In this document: positions 1 to 10,513 of the stretch, piece by piece | Layout of the letters: every line of letters begins with the position of its first letter | Position numbering within the stretch: the stretch's first letter is position 1 | Source of the DNA: Leptobrachium leishanense | Lineage: Eukaryota > Chordata > Amphibia > Anura > Megophryidae | Direction: 5' to 3' | Assembly (NCBI GenBank): GCA_009667805.1 | Contig: CM019063.1 | Location: 356,767,613-356,831,612 of the forward strand | DNA: 64,000 nucleotides | The notes under the pieces: model-generated | Seen by the model: the letters and a program-made list of their open reading frames with translations, nothing else | The model's database searches: none | What the model was told of the DNA's origin: nothing | Program-made: the position numbers and the translations under genes

Positions 1-1060
1 GAAGTAGGATAGATTTTCTACGCTCTGCAGAGAGGGCCGTATTGGCATTGCCCAGTAGACAAAGTGTCCTTTGGGCCCAACCTCTGAGTTGGGGAACATC
101 AGGAGATACTCCCGTGACACGAGAGTGTTCAAGCATTTCTAGCATTTGGGACAAAGGACCCAATGCATCCAATAATTTATCTTGACATAAACGGAATGAG
201 AAATCCAACCCTTTATGGGGGTTCCAACCGGTATTAGCCAAGAATTGGATCATGTCCGGTTCAACATCCGGTGTTTGACAGATTAAACTTTTTGTAGAAG
301 GTCTAGGGCACTCAGTGTGCATATTAGACCTGTCTTTTCGGGTTAAAGCCGTTCTGACATATTTATCAAGATATTTCTCAACCTTTTTTGTCAAAGCCCA
401 GTCTGATGACCTTGGATGTTTTAATTTAATCGGATTAAAAGAATCTTCATCCGATGAATCACCGGTCACAGATTTACGTGGAACTAAAGCGCCCGTGGAA
501 CCAGGAGATTCGGACGGGGCTTGCACTTCGTTAGGGTCCGCAGTTGTACCGTCAGAAACCCCTGAAGCTTCGGAATCTGATTCCGATGGGCCTGCATTCC
601 TGGCTTTTTTCCAGGATCTCGCTTTTGACGCGCTGCGAGTGTGGGCTCTTTTGCGGGACCGTCCCTCGCGTTCATTTGTTGGAGAATCACCACCATCATC
701 ATCGTGAGATGCTGACCAACCCCTAGGGGTACAGTGTCTCATTTTATTTTTGGCTTTACCCGATTTTTGAGGGCTTTTGTCAGTATTTTCAGTACTGGGA
801 GTCACCTCAGTAATCTTATTGCCCTCCTGTGGCATTGGAGAAATTGGTCCTGCATGTGAGGCCATAAAATTAGCAAAGGATTGTGCCAGAGCCATAACAA
901 AGGGTTCAGTTTGTAAATTAGTCTCCCCTGGTCTGGAGGTACTATGGGTAGGAGTTATAGAATTAGGCAAGGGCAGCACAGGATCTAACCTGGGAGGAGG
1001 CATTGTCACGGGATGGCCCAGCACCCTCAGCCAGGGGCGGTGCAGTGACAGTGGTGACAT
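1..1060 (-). CDS. DIRS-type retrotransposon ORF1 (gag-like), partial
   Basis: An uninterrupted minus-strand reading frame runs from an ATG at 1060-1058 to the left edge, about 353 codons, with the C-terminus outside the window. An in-frame stop lies upstream, near 1120. The first ~190 residues are low-complexity and charged (Ser/Asp/Glu-rich, with Arg/Lys patches). The last ~100 residues contain the motif GNANTALSAERRKSILL, preceded by KLLDALGPLSQMLEMLE. I recognise this as the conserved C-terminal part of ORF1 of vertebrate DIRS elements, which supplies a Gag-like structural protein for tyrosine-recombinase retrotransposons. The RT/RNase H, methyltransferase-like and recombinase ORFs would lie to the left, outside the window. 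No frameshift is seen, so the copy may be young. The family call rests on motif recall. A later in-frame Met near 997 is an alternative start. Confidence 0.75.
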   Translation of the reverse strand, partial: MSPLSLHRPWLRVLGHPVTMPPPRLDPVLPLPNSITPTHSTSRPGETNLQTEPFVMALAQSFANFMASHAGPISPMPQEGNKITEVTPSTENTDKSPQKSGKAKNKMRHCTPRGWSASHDDDGGDSPTNEREGRSRKRAHTRSASKARSWKKARNAGPSESDSEASGVSDGTTADPNEVQAPSESPGSTGALVPRKSVTGDSSDEDSFNPIKLKHPRSSDWALTKKVEKYLDKYVRTALTRKDRSNMHTECPRPSTKSLICQTPDVEPDMIQFLANTGWNPHKGLDFSFRLCQDKLLDALGPLSQMLEMLEHSRVTGVSPDVPQLRGWAQRTLCLLGNANTALSAERRKSILL

Positions 1061-1480
1061 GGACACTTGGGTGTGGTGGCACGCACCCCGTTTTACCAGT
1101 ATTTTATTTAGATGTGATTATTGTGTGGTGTAATAAAGTGTTCCCCGTTGGTTTATTGTGTAATGTATTTTCCCTTTGTTTGCCTTGCTCGCCGCCATTT
1201 CCGATCCTTGTGGCGCAGTCAGAATTCTCGATTCGGAAAATGGCCGATTCGAACCATCCGGTTCGAATCGTAAAATGGCCGATTCGGACCATCCGGTCCG
1301 AATTGGCGACTCCCTGAAGGCCAAGGGCCAATGGGTCCTGGGAGGGCGGGCAAGGAGTCCCATTGTATTCTAATTTTGTGCAGAGTTGTTAAATGCTTGA
1401 ACTGTAAACAATAAAGGCAGATTTTGCAGTGCATCCAGCTTTGACTGATGTGACTTTGTCTCCGCCGCATTTTCGTATCT
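1061..1480. repeat. DIRS upstream flank with two consecutive palindromes
   Basis: This is non-coding DNA just upstream of the DIRS ORF1. It holds two adjacent near-identical hairpins, each a 9-10-bp stem around an ATCC loop (1246-1269 and 1281-1304), separated by a repeated AAAATGGCC. Polyadenylation-like AATAAA signals occur at about 1131 and 1410. It could be the DIRS terminal repeat/leader or the LTR-like end of another element; the opposite terminus is not in the window. Confidence 0.4.
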
Positions 1481-2060
1481 GATAATCCCTCGTGGTCTCA
1501 GAGTGCGGCGTTCCAGATCCGAACCGAACCGAGCGCTCTGTGCCTGCATCGAGGATCAGGGCAGAGGCGCAGCGGAAGGGGATTCGGTTCCCAGAACGAG
1601 AGATCCGAACCGAAGGGAGCGGCCGTGTACCGCGCCTCGGTATTGCGGTAAGACCCGAACTCTCCATTGGTCCCGCCAGTTCCGAAACTACCGCCCACTC
1701 CGATCCGAAGCTCCCTCCAGACCCGACCCGACCCTCCATCCCTTCCCGATCCGAAAGTCCGCCGCCCAAGATCCGAAGAGACACCCGCCCCCGGATCGGA
1801 AACGTTTCTCCATAAGATCCGAAACGTTTCCCCCATAAGATCCGAATCTTTCTCCGCGGCTACCAGAGCCGGTTTCCACAGACGTCCCACACCCGCAAGG
1901 TCAGTGAACCAGTTGCTCGGGACGCTGAGTGCCGTATGGCTCAGTGGTCGGACTGGTTCTAGGCAGGGATCCCCTCTACCGCCCGCTAACCCTTTCCTAG
2001 GGTCACGCCAGGCCGCATGAGACGCCGGGTGCGTGTCACTCGGTAGTCGGGCCAGCGGTA
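1481..2060. repeat. CpG-rich block with recurring GATCCGAA motif
   Basis: GC- and CpG-rich DNA in which GATCCGAA or close variants recur about eight times between 1515 and 1850, including a short tandem (ATAAGATCCGAA) at about 1811-1846. Open frames on both strands are by-products of this composition. It may be the regulatory or terminal region of a retroelement, or a CpG island. I cannot assign it. Confidence 0.3.
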
Positions 2061-2860
2061 AGCGACGGGGTCACGCAGATTGAGCACACCCGCAGGCGGA
2101 ACAACATCTCCATTCCGTCATAGGCATCTCTCTGGAATCGGAGGTTTCCGAACGTGCAGGGGAATGGGAGCGTGACATGTCTTCTCCAGTTTGCGAGCGA
2201 CGCATTGTCGACATGAAGAGATTCGCGCTCTTTTTTCACTGCCCAGCGCGCGCAGCTACTGAAGTGGCTGTTGCTGGGCAGAATGGGCGGGAACTAACAA
2301 CCGCGTTTAGCACTGTAAAACAGGCTGTCGAGAAACAAGCCTTTCCTGTGAGAAAAAACTTAGCGGTTTTATGCAATATTAAAGGAAAAGGTTCTGGTTA
2401 TATGTAAAAACATCCCTAAACCATTAAATGTGTTAAATTCTGTTGGAAAAAAACGGCGGTATTACCTTACTAAACCCCCCCCGGTACCAGCCGGCGCCGA
2501 GGCACACTAACGAAATATATACATCTTAATTCGTTATGGGAGAGGGGAAACCGCTATATTAATTGGAACTCAATTTATTTTAAATTAGCAGAGAGAAAAT
2601 TTTGTATACTTATCTCTCCAGTGAAGCAGCAAGAAAGAGAGAGGAGATGAGGCAGCGCTGTCCGAATATGGACATGGACTATACTATGTGCTATGGGGAG
2701 ATCCGCAGATACCATTATAGTTTTTTGTTTAACTCTTGCTGCTGTGAAGTAAAGAGATTTGGCATTAAATATGAGCCTCTGTGTCTTGTAATAAAATTAA
2801 CAATTACACACACAAGCAGAAAAAATAAAACGGTGTCTTTCTTATGTAGTTTCGGTGCTC
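2061..2860. other. Unassigned stretch
   Basis: Mixed-composition DNA with a short C-run near 2475. No conserved coding region, RNA gene or repeat family was recognised. The short open frames have no recognisable motifs. Confidence 0.3.
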
Positions 2861-3115
2861 TCTGAATAGATTATCGATTACTTTTCTATCGGGAGTTCAC
2901 TGCTGCTGAAGATCAGTGTATTTCACTGGCAATTCGCCAATATTTGGCGAAATGACAGCTTTCTGTCCGCTGAATGGCCACGAAATTGCACAGTACATGG
3001 AAATTCACTCTTCGGTGCAATTTCGTGGTCAATTCGATGCTTTTTGAATAACCTTGCTGATTTTTGTACATTTGCCCACTGAGAAAGAAATGATCAGTCC
3101 ATAATTTTAATGTAA
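2861..3115. mobile_element. MITE fragment (family of the 50031-50924 element)
   Basis: Contains paired palindromic blocks (GGCAATTCGCCAATATTTGGCGAA, split over two stems, and a separated inverted pair built on GCAATTTCGTGG) and ends in TGAATAACC. The same vocabulary occurs at 50031-50924, 54930-55310 and 57620-57725. Only part of the element is present; no target duplication was identified. Confidence 0.4.
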
Positions 3116-3663
3116 ACAACAACTAATTTATTCATTACTGAGCAGTGGTTGTCTGTAGATCCGCTAGAGATATCGCGGAACTCTGATAAGTCTGATACAA
3201 TTGGTTGTCTCCACACTTACAAAGAATTTTGATTCATTCCATATGAATCTCATTGCAACACTGTGCTTTTTTGATATCTGTTCCGTATGTTGTTTGACAC
3301 TGTGCATATGTGTCCATTCAAATGTTCTACATTGCTACAGAGTAGCGTGCTTTTAAGTGTATTATATTATTGATTGGGAGCTAAGACCTTGTTTGGGAAA
3401 CCTAGAGTCTGCTTGTACTTAGCTATCCTCATAAGAACTGCCTAATTACGGATCAGCCTATACTGGAAAGCACTAATTTGTGGCAAAATTACCATTACAT
3501 CTGATCACCAATTTGTGGGATCGTTAGACAAGTTAACTTGCGAAATTCCTCAGGATAGTTCTACGAACGAGGAATTTATTCCCAAAATTGGTTAAACTAT
3601 AGACAAGGGGCCTGTCCCAAAAGAAGCCAAAATTACCAGTTATTTTCTGAAAAAGAACAAGCC

Positions 3664-5621
3664 GTGGGAACATTCCAACTCATTCGGTCCACTAGCGGAC
3701 TCAGCTCCATTAAAAAGAAGGAGGAGAGAAGAAATATAAATACAAATACAGGTATTGTGGATATACATTTGAGAGCAATGGGCATTTTCAATCTAACGAA
3801 TACACCATTAGAAGAAGATGAGATACGTGTCCTTAAAAAGGGCTTAAAATTTTGTCATAGTGAACCTATAAATAAATTTGAGATTTTTTTTGGACGCCAG
3901 ACGGTTTTTGCGCAAATTGAGTTTGAAACATTTTTTTCATAAAAAAGAAATTGAGGAGGGAATTGAGAACAATAAAGTTAAAGAAGATATACCCAAGTTC
4001 ATGCCAAAATCAACTTTTTTTCCTTACTTTGAGAGAGGTCCGTATGTAGAAACATTCTATAAAATAATTTGCAATGAATTTGAAAAAATTAATACAGAAA
4101 AAAAGAAATTTAATTTAACAAAAGATGAATACAAAACATTACAATCTTTAAAAAACATAAGGACATCATTATAAAGGAGGCAGACAAGGGAGGAGGAATT
4201 GTCCTTATGTATAGGCATTTTTATGATGCTGAAGCCACAAGGATTTTGTCGGATGAACATATAAAAAAATAAGAAAAGACACTACTACCAACCAAGTTTA
4301 AAGAAGAACTCAATGTCCTCCTAGAAGAAGCAAGAAAGAAAGATGTCATTACAGATAAGAACAAACATTTTCTTTTTCCCTGCCACCCACTTATACCCTT
4401 TTTTATTTTCTGCCGAAAGTTCACAAAAATCTTTTACAGCCCCCTGGCCGACCTATAATCAACGGCATTGACTCCATAACTGCAAATCTGTCAGAGTTCA
4501 TAGATTTTCATCTTCAACCTCTAGTAAAAAATACCACATCATATAACAAATGATGGAAATGGAGAATATTGAATGGGAACCAAATTACAGCTGGGCTACC
4601 TTAGATGTTGCCTCCCTTTATACGGTGATCAAACATGACCTGGGAATTGAAGCAGTGAAGACATTTTTGGAAAAAAAATCAAGAAAATAATCTGGATTTG
4701 ACTAAAGAAAAAAGGGATTTTATTTGTGAGGCTATTGAATTTATATTAAAACATAATTATTTTTTGTATAACAGTCAATTTTTTCTTCAGCTCAATGGAA
4801 CTAAAATGGGTACCAAGTTTGTCTCTGTTATGCAAATCTCTATATGGTCCATTGGGAGGATGTTTTTATTTGGGGGCCGCAGAGATGGGGGGCAAACTCA
4901 ATTACATTGACAGCAAAAAATTATAAGAAAGAACTAGAGAGAGTGTGCACGGATGTGGCAATTATGGATAGAGATCAACTTTTGGGGCAAAATGGCCCAA
5001 AAAAGAATAAACAAAAGAAAGACTTTCAATTCACTTTCTGCACAAAGTATAATATGCATCACCAACAAATAAAAAACATTATACAAAAAAATTGGTTCAT
5101 TCTAAAAAGGGACTTTTATATAGGGAATATCATCCCAGATAGAGCAGATGTGGTATTCAGGAGAGCTGCTAATAGCCCCAAGTGCGACAAACGCCTGTGA
5201 TCATAACGAAATTAATGAAAAATGTGGGGGGGTTTTTAGGTGTTCTAGGTGTAAAGCGTGTAGATTTTTAAAGAAAAATAAAATCGTCAATTTTGAAAGA
5301 ACTGTGATGAAGGAGCTATATAAAATTAAACAAAGAATTACATGTGAAACCACGTATGTGGTGTATTTGCTAACATGTAGCTGTGGCAGTCAATACATAG
5401 GAAAAACTATACGCAAGGTAAAAGAAAGAATCCTGGAACATCAAAACAATATAAGAAAGAAGTTTGAAAAACACTCAGTCCCTACGCATTGCAACAATTG
5501 TGCTACATATAACCCTTTGTCTTTTAACTTTGTAGGTATTGAAAATGTTAGTCCCCATTGGAGGGGGGGGGATAGGGACAAAAATTACTACAGAGGGAAT
5601 CCTACTGGATTTATAAATTAA
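3664..5621 (+). pseudogene. PLE reverse transcriptase + GIY-YIG endonuclease, broken
   Basis: PLE reverse transcriptases copy RNA at a primer made by the attached GIY-YIG nuclease. Here the frame breaks several times. 3664-3942 gives the N-terminal PLE region (LKKGLKFCHSEP). 3878-4174 continues it (RFLRKLSLKHFFHKK). Around 4170-4260 a frame reads KEADKGGGIVLM, the RT fingers motif. Around 4380-4660 come remnants of PPGRPIING and LDVASLYT, the first catalytic Asp region. 4698-4910 holds the LNGTKMGT motif, after which the YIDD region appears deleted. 5148-5621 is the best preserved part: a Cys-rich linker (CGGVFRCSRCKAC) then VVYLLTCSCGSQYIGKT, the GIY-YIG core. Multiple frameshifts and the internal loss make it inactive. 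The clade resembles vertebrate Poseidon/Neptune PLEs; this is inference. Confidence 0.85.
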
Positions 5622-6404
5622 AAACATTGTCCCCTGGGGGGCTGAATGAGGAACTAGATCTGGTGTGTTTCAATTAAATTGTTTTTATTTAATCTGACAT
5701 ATTTATGTACGATTAAGGGTTAACGAGTCACTTTTATATAAGTTTTTCATATTTTTATAAGCGGCTGTATTTAAATGATATATAAAAAAAAGGGAAAAAA
5801 ACGATAAGAACGGTATTCTCTAATATAATCTTTCTTTATGAAACCATCAAATGATCATATGGTTACAAGAGACTTATACTGAGAAAGAGGACCACCGAAC
5901 ATAAATGTAGAGATAAGATCAGGATTGATTGAGCCCAGATAACATCTTGAGTTCCGGGATCTGACGGATATGATGTAACGAAAGTTGCGATGGAAGGGAT
6001 GCTCCACAAACAAAAGATAGAAAACGAAAGAGAAAGAACCGCTCCCCATACAGGAAATGGAGGAAATGACGTAAAGGGGCTCTGGAGGAGGCGAGGCCTT
6101 AACGGAAGTGAAAGAACTATTTCAATTGGTGCAGCGAATAGAGGAAATGACATATCAGAACTTTAGAGGAAATGACGCTTTAGCCATGTTTATGGTGTAA
6201 AGAAGGAACTTCTCGATTGGACGAAGGAAATGGAATGGTCCTATTGGTCTCAACTTGTGCATAACATCATACCTTACAATATATATGGAGAACGCCATCA
6301 CAATGACTCCAACCAATCAACAACGGGGGGGGGGGGGTGTATTTAAACACTGTTATAAGCATTGTATTTTATAATTCATTTTTTATTTGATTTGTACACT
6401 GCGC
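5622..6404 (+). other. 3' non-coding region of PLE 1
   Basis: Non-coding, AT-rich DNA between the endonuclease remnant and the hammerhead-like motif. No gene is seen. It probably belongs to the pseudo-LTR (pLTR) of the element. Confidence 0.45.
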
Positions 6405-6438
6405 CTGAGGAAGTCTGGTGCTTCTGGACGAAACGCGC
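6405..6438 (+). ncRNA. Hammerhead-ribozyme-like motif of PLE 1
   Basis: The core CTGAGGA fits CUGANGA. It is followed by a 6-bp stem II (GTCTGG with CTGGAC, two wobble pairs, loop TGCTT) and then GAAAC. PLE pLTRs are known to carry minimal hammerhead motifs, and this one lies just before the element's poly(A)-signal end. Stem III would be very short, so activity as a monomer is doubtful. Confidence 0.6.
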
Positions 6439-6539
6439 TGGGCTTATATATCTTTTAAAGAATTTTTATTAGCACAATAAATTTTTCACTTTTATACTTT
6501 GTGTGGCGGCTTCTTCTCCTGGCACAAGATTCATATAAA

Positions 6540-7085
6540 ACCATTATCTATGGGATACGAGGAGACCACAGATTTACACTGACTCCGAGAGGACCTCCTT
6601 CTTCCATTTTAAAGATATTTTGTCTGGTTGAAAAAAATCGTGAGTTATCCGAATAACCTGTAATTTGCACAATTAATTGATCGAATAGGACATTTAAATC
6701 TTCAGTGCTATTGCTTATTAAACTATAAACCTGTCTGAGGACTACCGATTTATATATATTACCACGAACTGGGTATAAAACGGAGTGCACTCTACAATTA
6801 TTCCTTTCTTCTGTTTTTTAATTGTGTGTGTGAACTTGCTATGAAATTTCAATAAATTATTTGTTGTTTATGCTGAATTCTGGGTTAACCCCTTATGTTG
6901 AGATCGTTTCAAGTTTTTTTTTAATTGTTGTGTACATAATTTTAATGGTAGGTTTATTTTAACAATGAGAGACAGAATAACAACAAAAAAATCCCGAAAA
7001 ACGTATTTCAAAACAAAGTTATAAATTGATTTGCATTATAATGAGTGAAGTAAGTATTTGGTCTGCTATCAGTCAGCAAGATTAC
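6540..7085. other. Unassigned AT-rich stretch
   Basis: No gene, known repeat or strong secondary structure recognised. Confidence 0.3.
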
Positions 7086-7095
7086 TGGCTCCCAT

Positions 7096-7278
7096 GTGTC
7101 TTTTATACAGGTAACGAGCTGAGATTAGGAGCACTGTTTTAAAGGGAGTGCTCCTAATCTCAGCTTGATACCTGTATAAAAGACACCTATCCACAGAAGC
7201 AATCAATCAGATTCCAAACTCTCCACTATGGCCAAGCCCAAAGAGCTATCCAAGAATATCAGGGGCAGGTTTTGTTGA
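7096..7278 (+). mobile_element. Tc1-like transposon remnant with inverted leader
   Basis: A hairpin (arms 7096-7135 and 7147-7186) duplicates the leader of a Tc1-like element in inverted form. After it, an ATG at 7228 opens MAKPKELSKNIRGRFC and then a stop. The start MAK.KELSK. is the familiar N-terminus of fish/frog Tc1-like transposases (paired-like DNA-binding domain). Everything after residue 16 is lost. Non-functional relic. Confidence 0.6.
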
Positions 7279-7673
7279 CCTAGTGAATTTTTATTATAAT
7301 TTTGAGGATTGAGAAGATGACTGTCCCATCTTGACCAGATCAAAAGTCCCCTTTTTAAATTTTAGAGTTTTAGACTTATGCGGGCATTACCAAAAGGGTA
7401 ACACCAGGTTGGAACCTGCATAACATGCACTTTATGTGCACATTGAGTAACTAACGCTTTGGAATTTTGTTTCTAGTTGTTACCAAGGTGATGGGTTCTA
7501 CCTCGGAAGGGGTCGCCTTGACGTCATCACACTCCGACGGCGTTCAGCGTGTCGACGGCACGGGTGGAGGGGAGCATGGTAATAGTGAGTAGAAAGGTTT
7601 TTTTTATATTTATTTATTTATAAAGGATTTTACCATGATATATATAAATGTTTGTTCATTATTGTCATTTGTC

Positions 7674-7712
7674 CTGAAGAAAGCTTGTGGTGAGCAAGCT
7701 GAAATGTTGATG
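7674..7712 (+). ncRNA. Hammerhead-like motif
   Basis: CTGAAGA (fits CUGANGA), stem II AGCTTG paired with CAAGCT, then GAAAT. It is followed by AATAAA-like sequence. It probably marks the pLTR end of a PLE-derived repeat whose upstream GC-rich part starts near 7480. Confidence 0.5.
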
Positions 7713-7774
7713 GCTATGTACTAAGCAATAAATAGAAATACCAAAAGGTTCCTTTTTACGCAATATATAAACTA

Positions 7775-7813
7775 CTGAGGAAACTGCTGAGCACAAGCGG
7801 GGAAACGTGCGTT
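7775..7813 (+). ncRNA. Second hammerhead-like motif, same strand
   Basis: CTGAGGA, stem II CTGCT paired with AGCGG (one wobble), loop GAGCACA, then GAAACG. It lies about 100 bases after the previous motif in the same orientation and belongs to a different repeat unit. Confidence 0.5.
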
Positions 7814-10002
7814 GGGTGTTTGGTGCTACTGGGTACTGGCTACGGTGGGTATAGATATTGGAAGGTGAAAAAGTGATTGTTGATCCAATTAGGTGGGCAC
7901 TGATATATTGTTCTTTGCTTTATATATGTAGTGCTGAACACAGTGATTTGTGAGGGCTGTGTAATAGCACTCTCTAACGGTGACTGGTGTAGATGCAGTT
8001 TAAAGTGCACAAGTGCAGGAAAACATAAAAATACAGTAAAAATATTTGAATCCCTAGTCACTTGCCTTGACTGGGATCCACATTTTTAAACTATCTGCCT
8101 GGTGCTGTGTCCCTGCTGCTCCTCCTCTAAGATGCAGCCGGTGCCCAGTGAGCTGCATTTTATCTGCCAGGTCAGAGAGCAGATTCCCCTGCGGTGCTGG
8201 ATAAGGAAGCCTGTGCTCTCTCTCCTCCTGGTCCTTTCCTCCTTGCTGGTGCCTGGCCCCCTCTGATGTCAAGAGGAGGGCAAGCCAAAAGAAGTCCACA
8301 CTGCCTCCTTAACCCCAGCTGCCCCAGCAGTTCCAGTGTGTGGTGCATCCTGGAAGGTGAGAAGGTGGAATTTTAAGTCCTGGCTGCATTGCTCTGCAGG
8401 GACTCAGACCTCAGAACAAAGAAAAAAGAACTGCTGCTGCTTCCAAATACACTTCAAATCCAGCATTTAAAAATATCAGCTCTGGCAACACAGGTTTGTT
8501 CACCTGGTTCTGCTGTTGCCATCATGTGGGGGTGTTCAAGGTCAAACACCATCTTATTGGAGTACCCCAAAATTATTCAAACAGTATTTGGTGGATAGTC
8601 ATTGCTGTGGAGCTCATACACACTGCGCATTACTGTGAGTTCCATTGCTGTGGAGCTCATACATACTCAGCAAAACTGAGTTTCATTGTTGTGGTGCTCA
8701 CAAATTCTAGGGGATTATACACTCAGTGCCAGCATTGCAAAAAAGACAGAAAATGGCTAACTGCACTGCAATACAGACTTTTCTTGCAACAGATTTGCTT
8801 AGTGGATAACCCCCATAGGGTTACAACAATAGTTATAGTTCATTTAAAGGAACATAGTATTAAAATAGGGTTCCCTTTTATAGTGGCTTCCTTTAAGTGA
8901 GCTACAACTATTGTTTATTAGGACATGAAAATAGTCATAATAATCAGTTTTTCCCTGGACGTGAGAGTACCCCCACCTATTTTTCCAGAAAAAAAGCACT
9001 GGTACTAAGCAATTAACAGAATTTTTGAAGAAGTCACATGAGTGATGCGGTTTTGTGTTCTCTACATAGATCTCGGCATTGCATCAGGCATGGAATGCTG
9101 GACCCTTGAGTGCTGGATTTCTAAATATATATATGTCAAGTCAAACTGCAGTGTTACAGAATGGTTAACTAATGTACAAGCAAGTGGAATAATAAAAGGA
9201 CTGTAATTCAGTTTAGTTAATTGAAATCTGCAAAAGTCTGTGAGAACTACTAGTCCCTGCATGCAATTCAGCTCCATTTAGGGTCAGCCAATCAGAGCAG
9301 AGGTCAGGCTTCCCAGCAGCTTCAAGAAAATCTGTGGAGGAAGGGAGGAGCCATCTTAGAGCTCCATGCCATGCAGCAATCTGGACATAAGAAAGTGCAC
9401 AGACATTTACAAACATCTTCAGATCCTGGAGTGGCAGCCGGTGAGCAAAAGGATTTGTATCACAGTCACGTGCAGGAAAGGAATTGAACCAGTTTAGTGA
9501 TAAATGCAGTCTGTTAACTTGTAGATCTATTTCATGCACTGTGTGAGGAGATTCCACATGCAGTTCTTTATACTAGCTCATTTCATGTCTGCTTTCTTTA
9601 AGTTAAAATATATTTTGGCAGTAATGACATTGTAGAAATGTGAAAATATGAAGCTGACACAGAAGTTAATGACTAACAAACTTTATGTGCAATGCATTTT
9701 TACATTTTCTATATTTCTTTCTGTTTAAGGTTTTTAATTTTAATTTAATTCATCACTTTAATTCATCTAATCACTATTCATCACCTATTCACTATTCAAC
9801 TATTCATCTAATCACTATTCAACTAATCAATCTACAGCTATTTAATTTACCCCACAACTTACTGAAATTAAACTTAAATACAAGTGAATGAAGAGTGGAA
9901 TCCAGTTACTATTTCCAGCGTTGATGTTTGAAGTTCGTTTCTAGTGGGGAAAAATTGTGCAAAAAACCATAAAGCTTGACAATATATGTATATATATATA
10001 TA
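7814..10002. other. Long stretch without recognised genes
   Basis: No conserved coding region found. 9750-9840 is a cryptically simple ATTCATCTAATCACT repeat, and a TA microsatellite precedes 10003. Short open frames here have no recognisable domains. Confidence 0.35.
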
Positions 10003-10429
10003 TGTCTCAATAAACCACTTGGCAGCTCAAAAAAGAACCGGCAAATGGCACTGGAGGAGTGGCTACAGAAAAATTAATCTTTATTAGAACGAATATAGAC
10101 ACTCTCAGATACAAGGAAAAATCAATTAAAAAACATAAATATGACAGCAGACAAAGCAGGGTGTACTGGAATTGACGCCAGTGTAAAATGGCTGTGCATA
10201 AAACAGGTGTGGAAAGAGGATTGCAATCAATGTATTAGGCACCATAATAGAATTCCATAATTGCACAAAGGGATTAGCATCAAAAAGCAAACCATAAATC
10301 ACCTTCCCAATCAGCACGCCAACACTGACCCTTAGCTAGTCGAGCTCATGCTCAAAATTTCTGTCCTCACCCTGCAAATGCTGCACACACAACAAATCAC
10401 GGCTTAAAATCAAGGTTGATACATCAGCT

Positions 10430-10467
10430 CAACATATGTTTCGCCAACTGGACATTGGCTTCATCTG
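10430..10467 (-). ncRNA. Hammerhead-like motif in left inverted arm
   Basis: Minus-strand copy of the 15515-15552 motif. The core reads CAGATGA instead of CTGATGA, then a GCCAA/TTGGC stem II and GAAAC. The altered core position is shared by both arms. Confidence 0.5.
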
Positions 10468-10513
10468 GAGCAAAAAAAATAGTTAGTAATGTTGTATGTA
10501 CCTCCCTCTTTTT

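Larger units (their letters stand above)
3116..6530 (+). mobile_element. Penelope-like retroelement 1, degenerate
   Basis: The inferred extent comprises an AT-rich leader (3116-3660), a broken RT/GIY-YIG coding region (3664-5621), a 3' region (5622-6404) and a terminal hammerhead-like motif (6405-6438) followed by AATAAA at about 6476. Order and strand match a PLE. Outer boundaries are approximate because no target duplication was found. A G homopolymer (~12) lies near 6325. Confidence 0.65.

Noticed and set aside
1935..1980. tRNA-like A-box (TGGCTCAGTGG) suggesting a tRNA or SINE
   Set aside because: No B-box at suitable distance and no cloverleaf can be drawn.
10126..10317. 63-codon frame present in both PLE 2 arms
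   Set aside because: Duplicated only because the arms are copies. No recognisable motif and no start context or related protein known to me.
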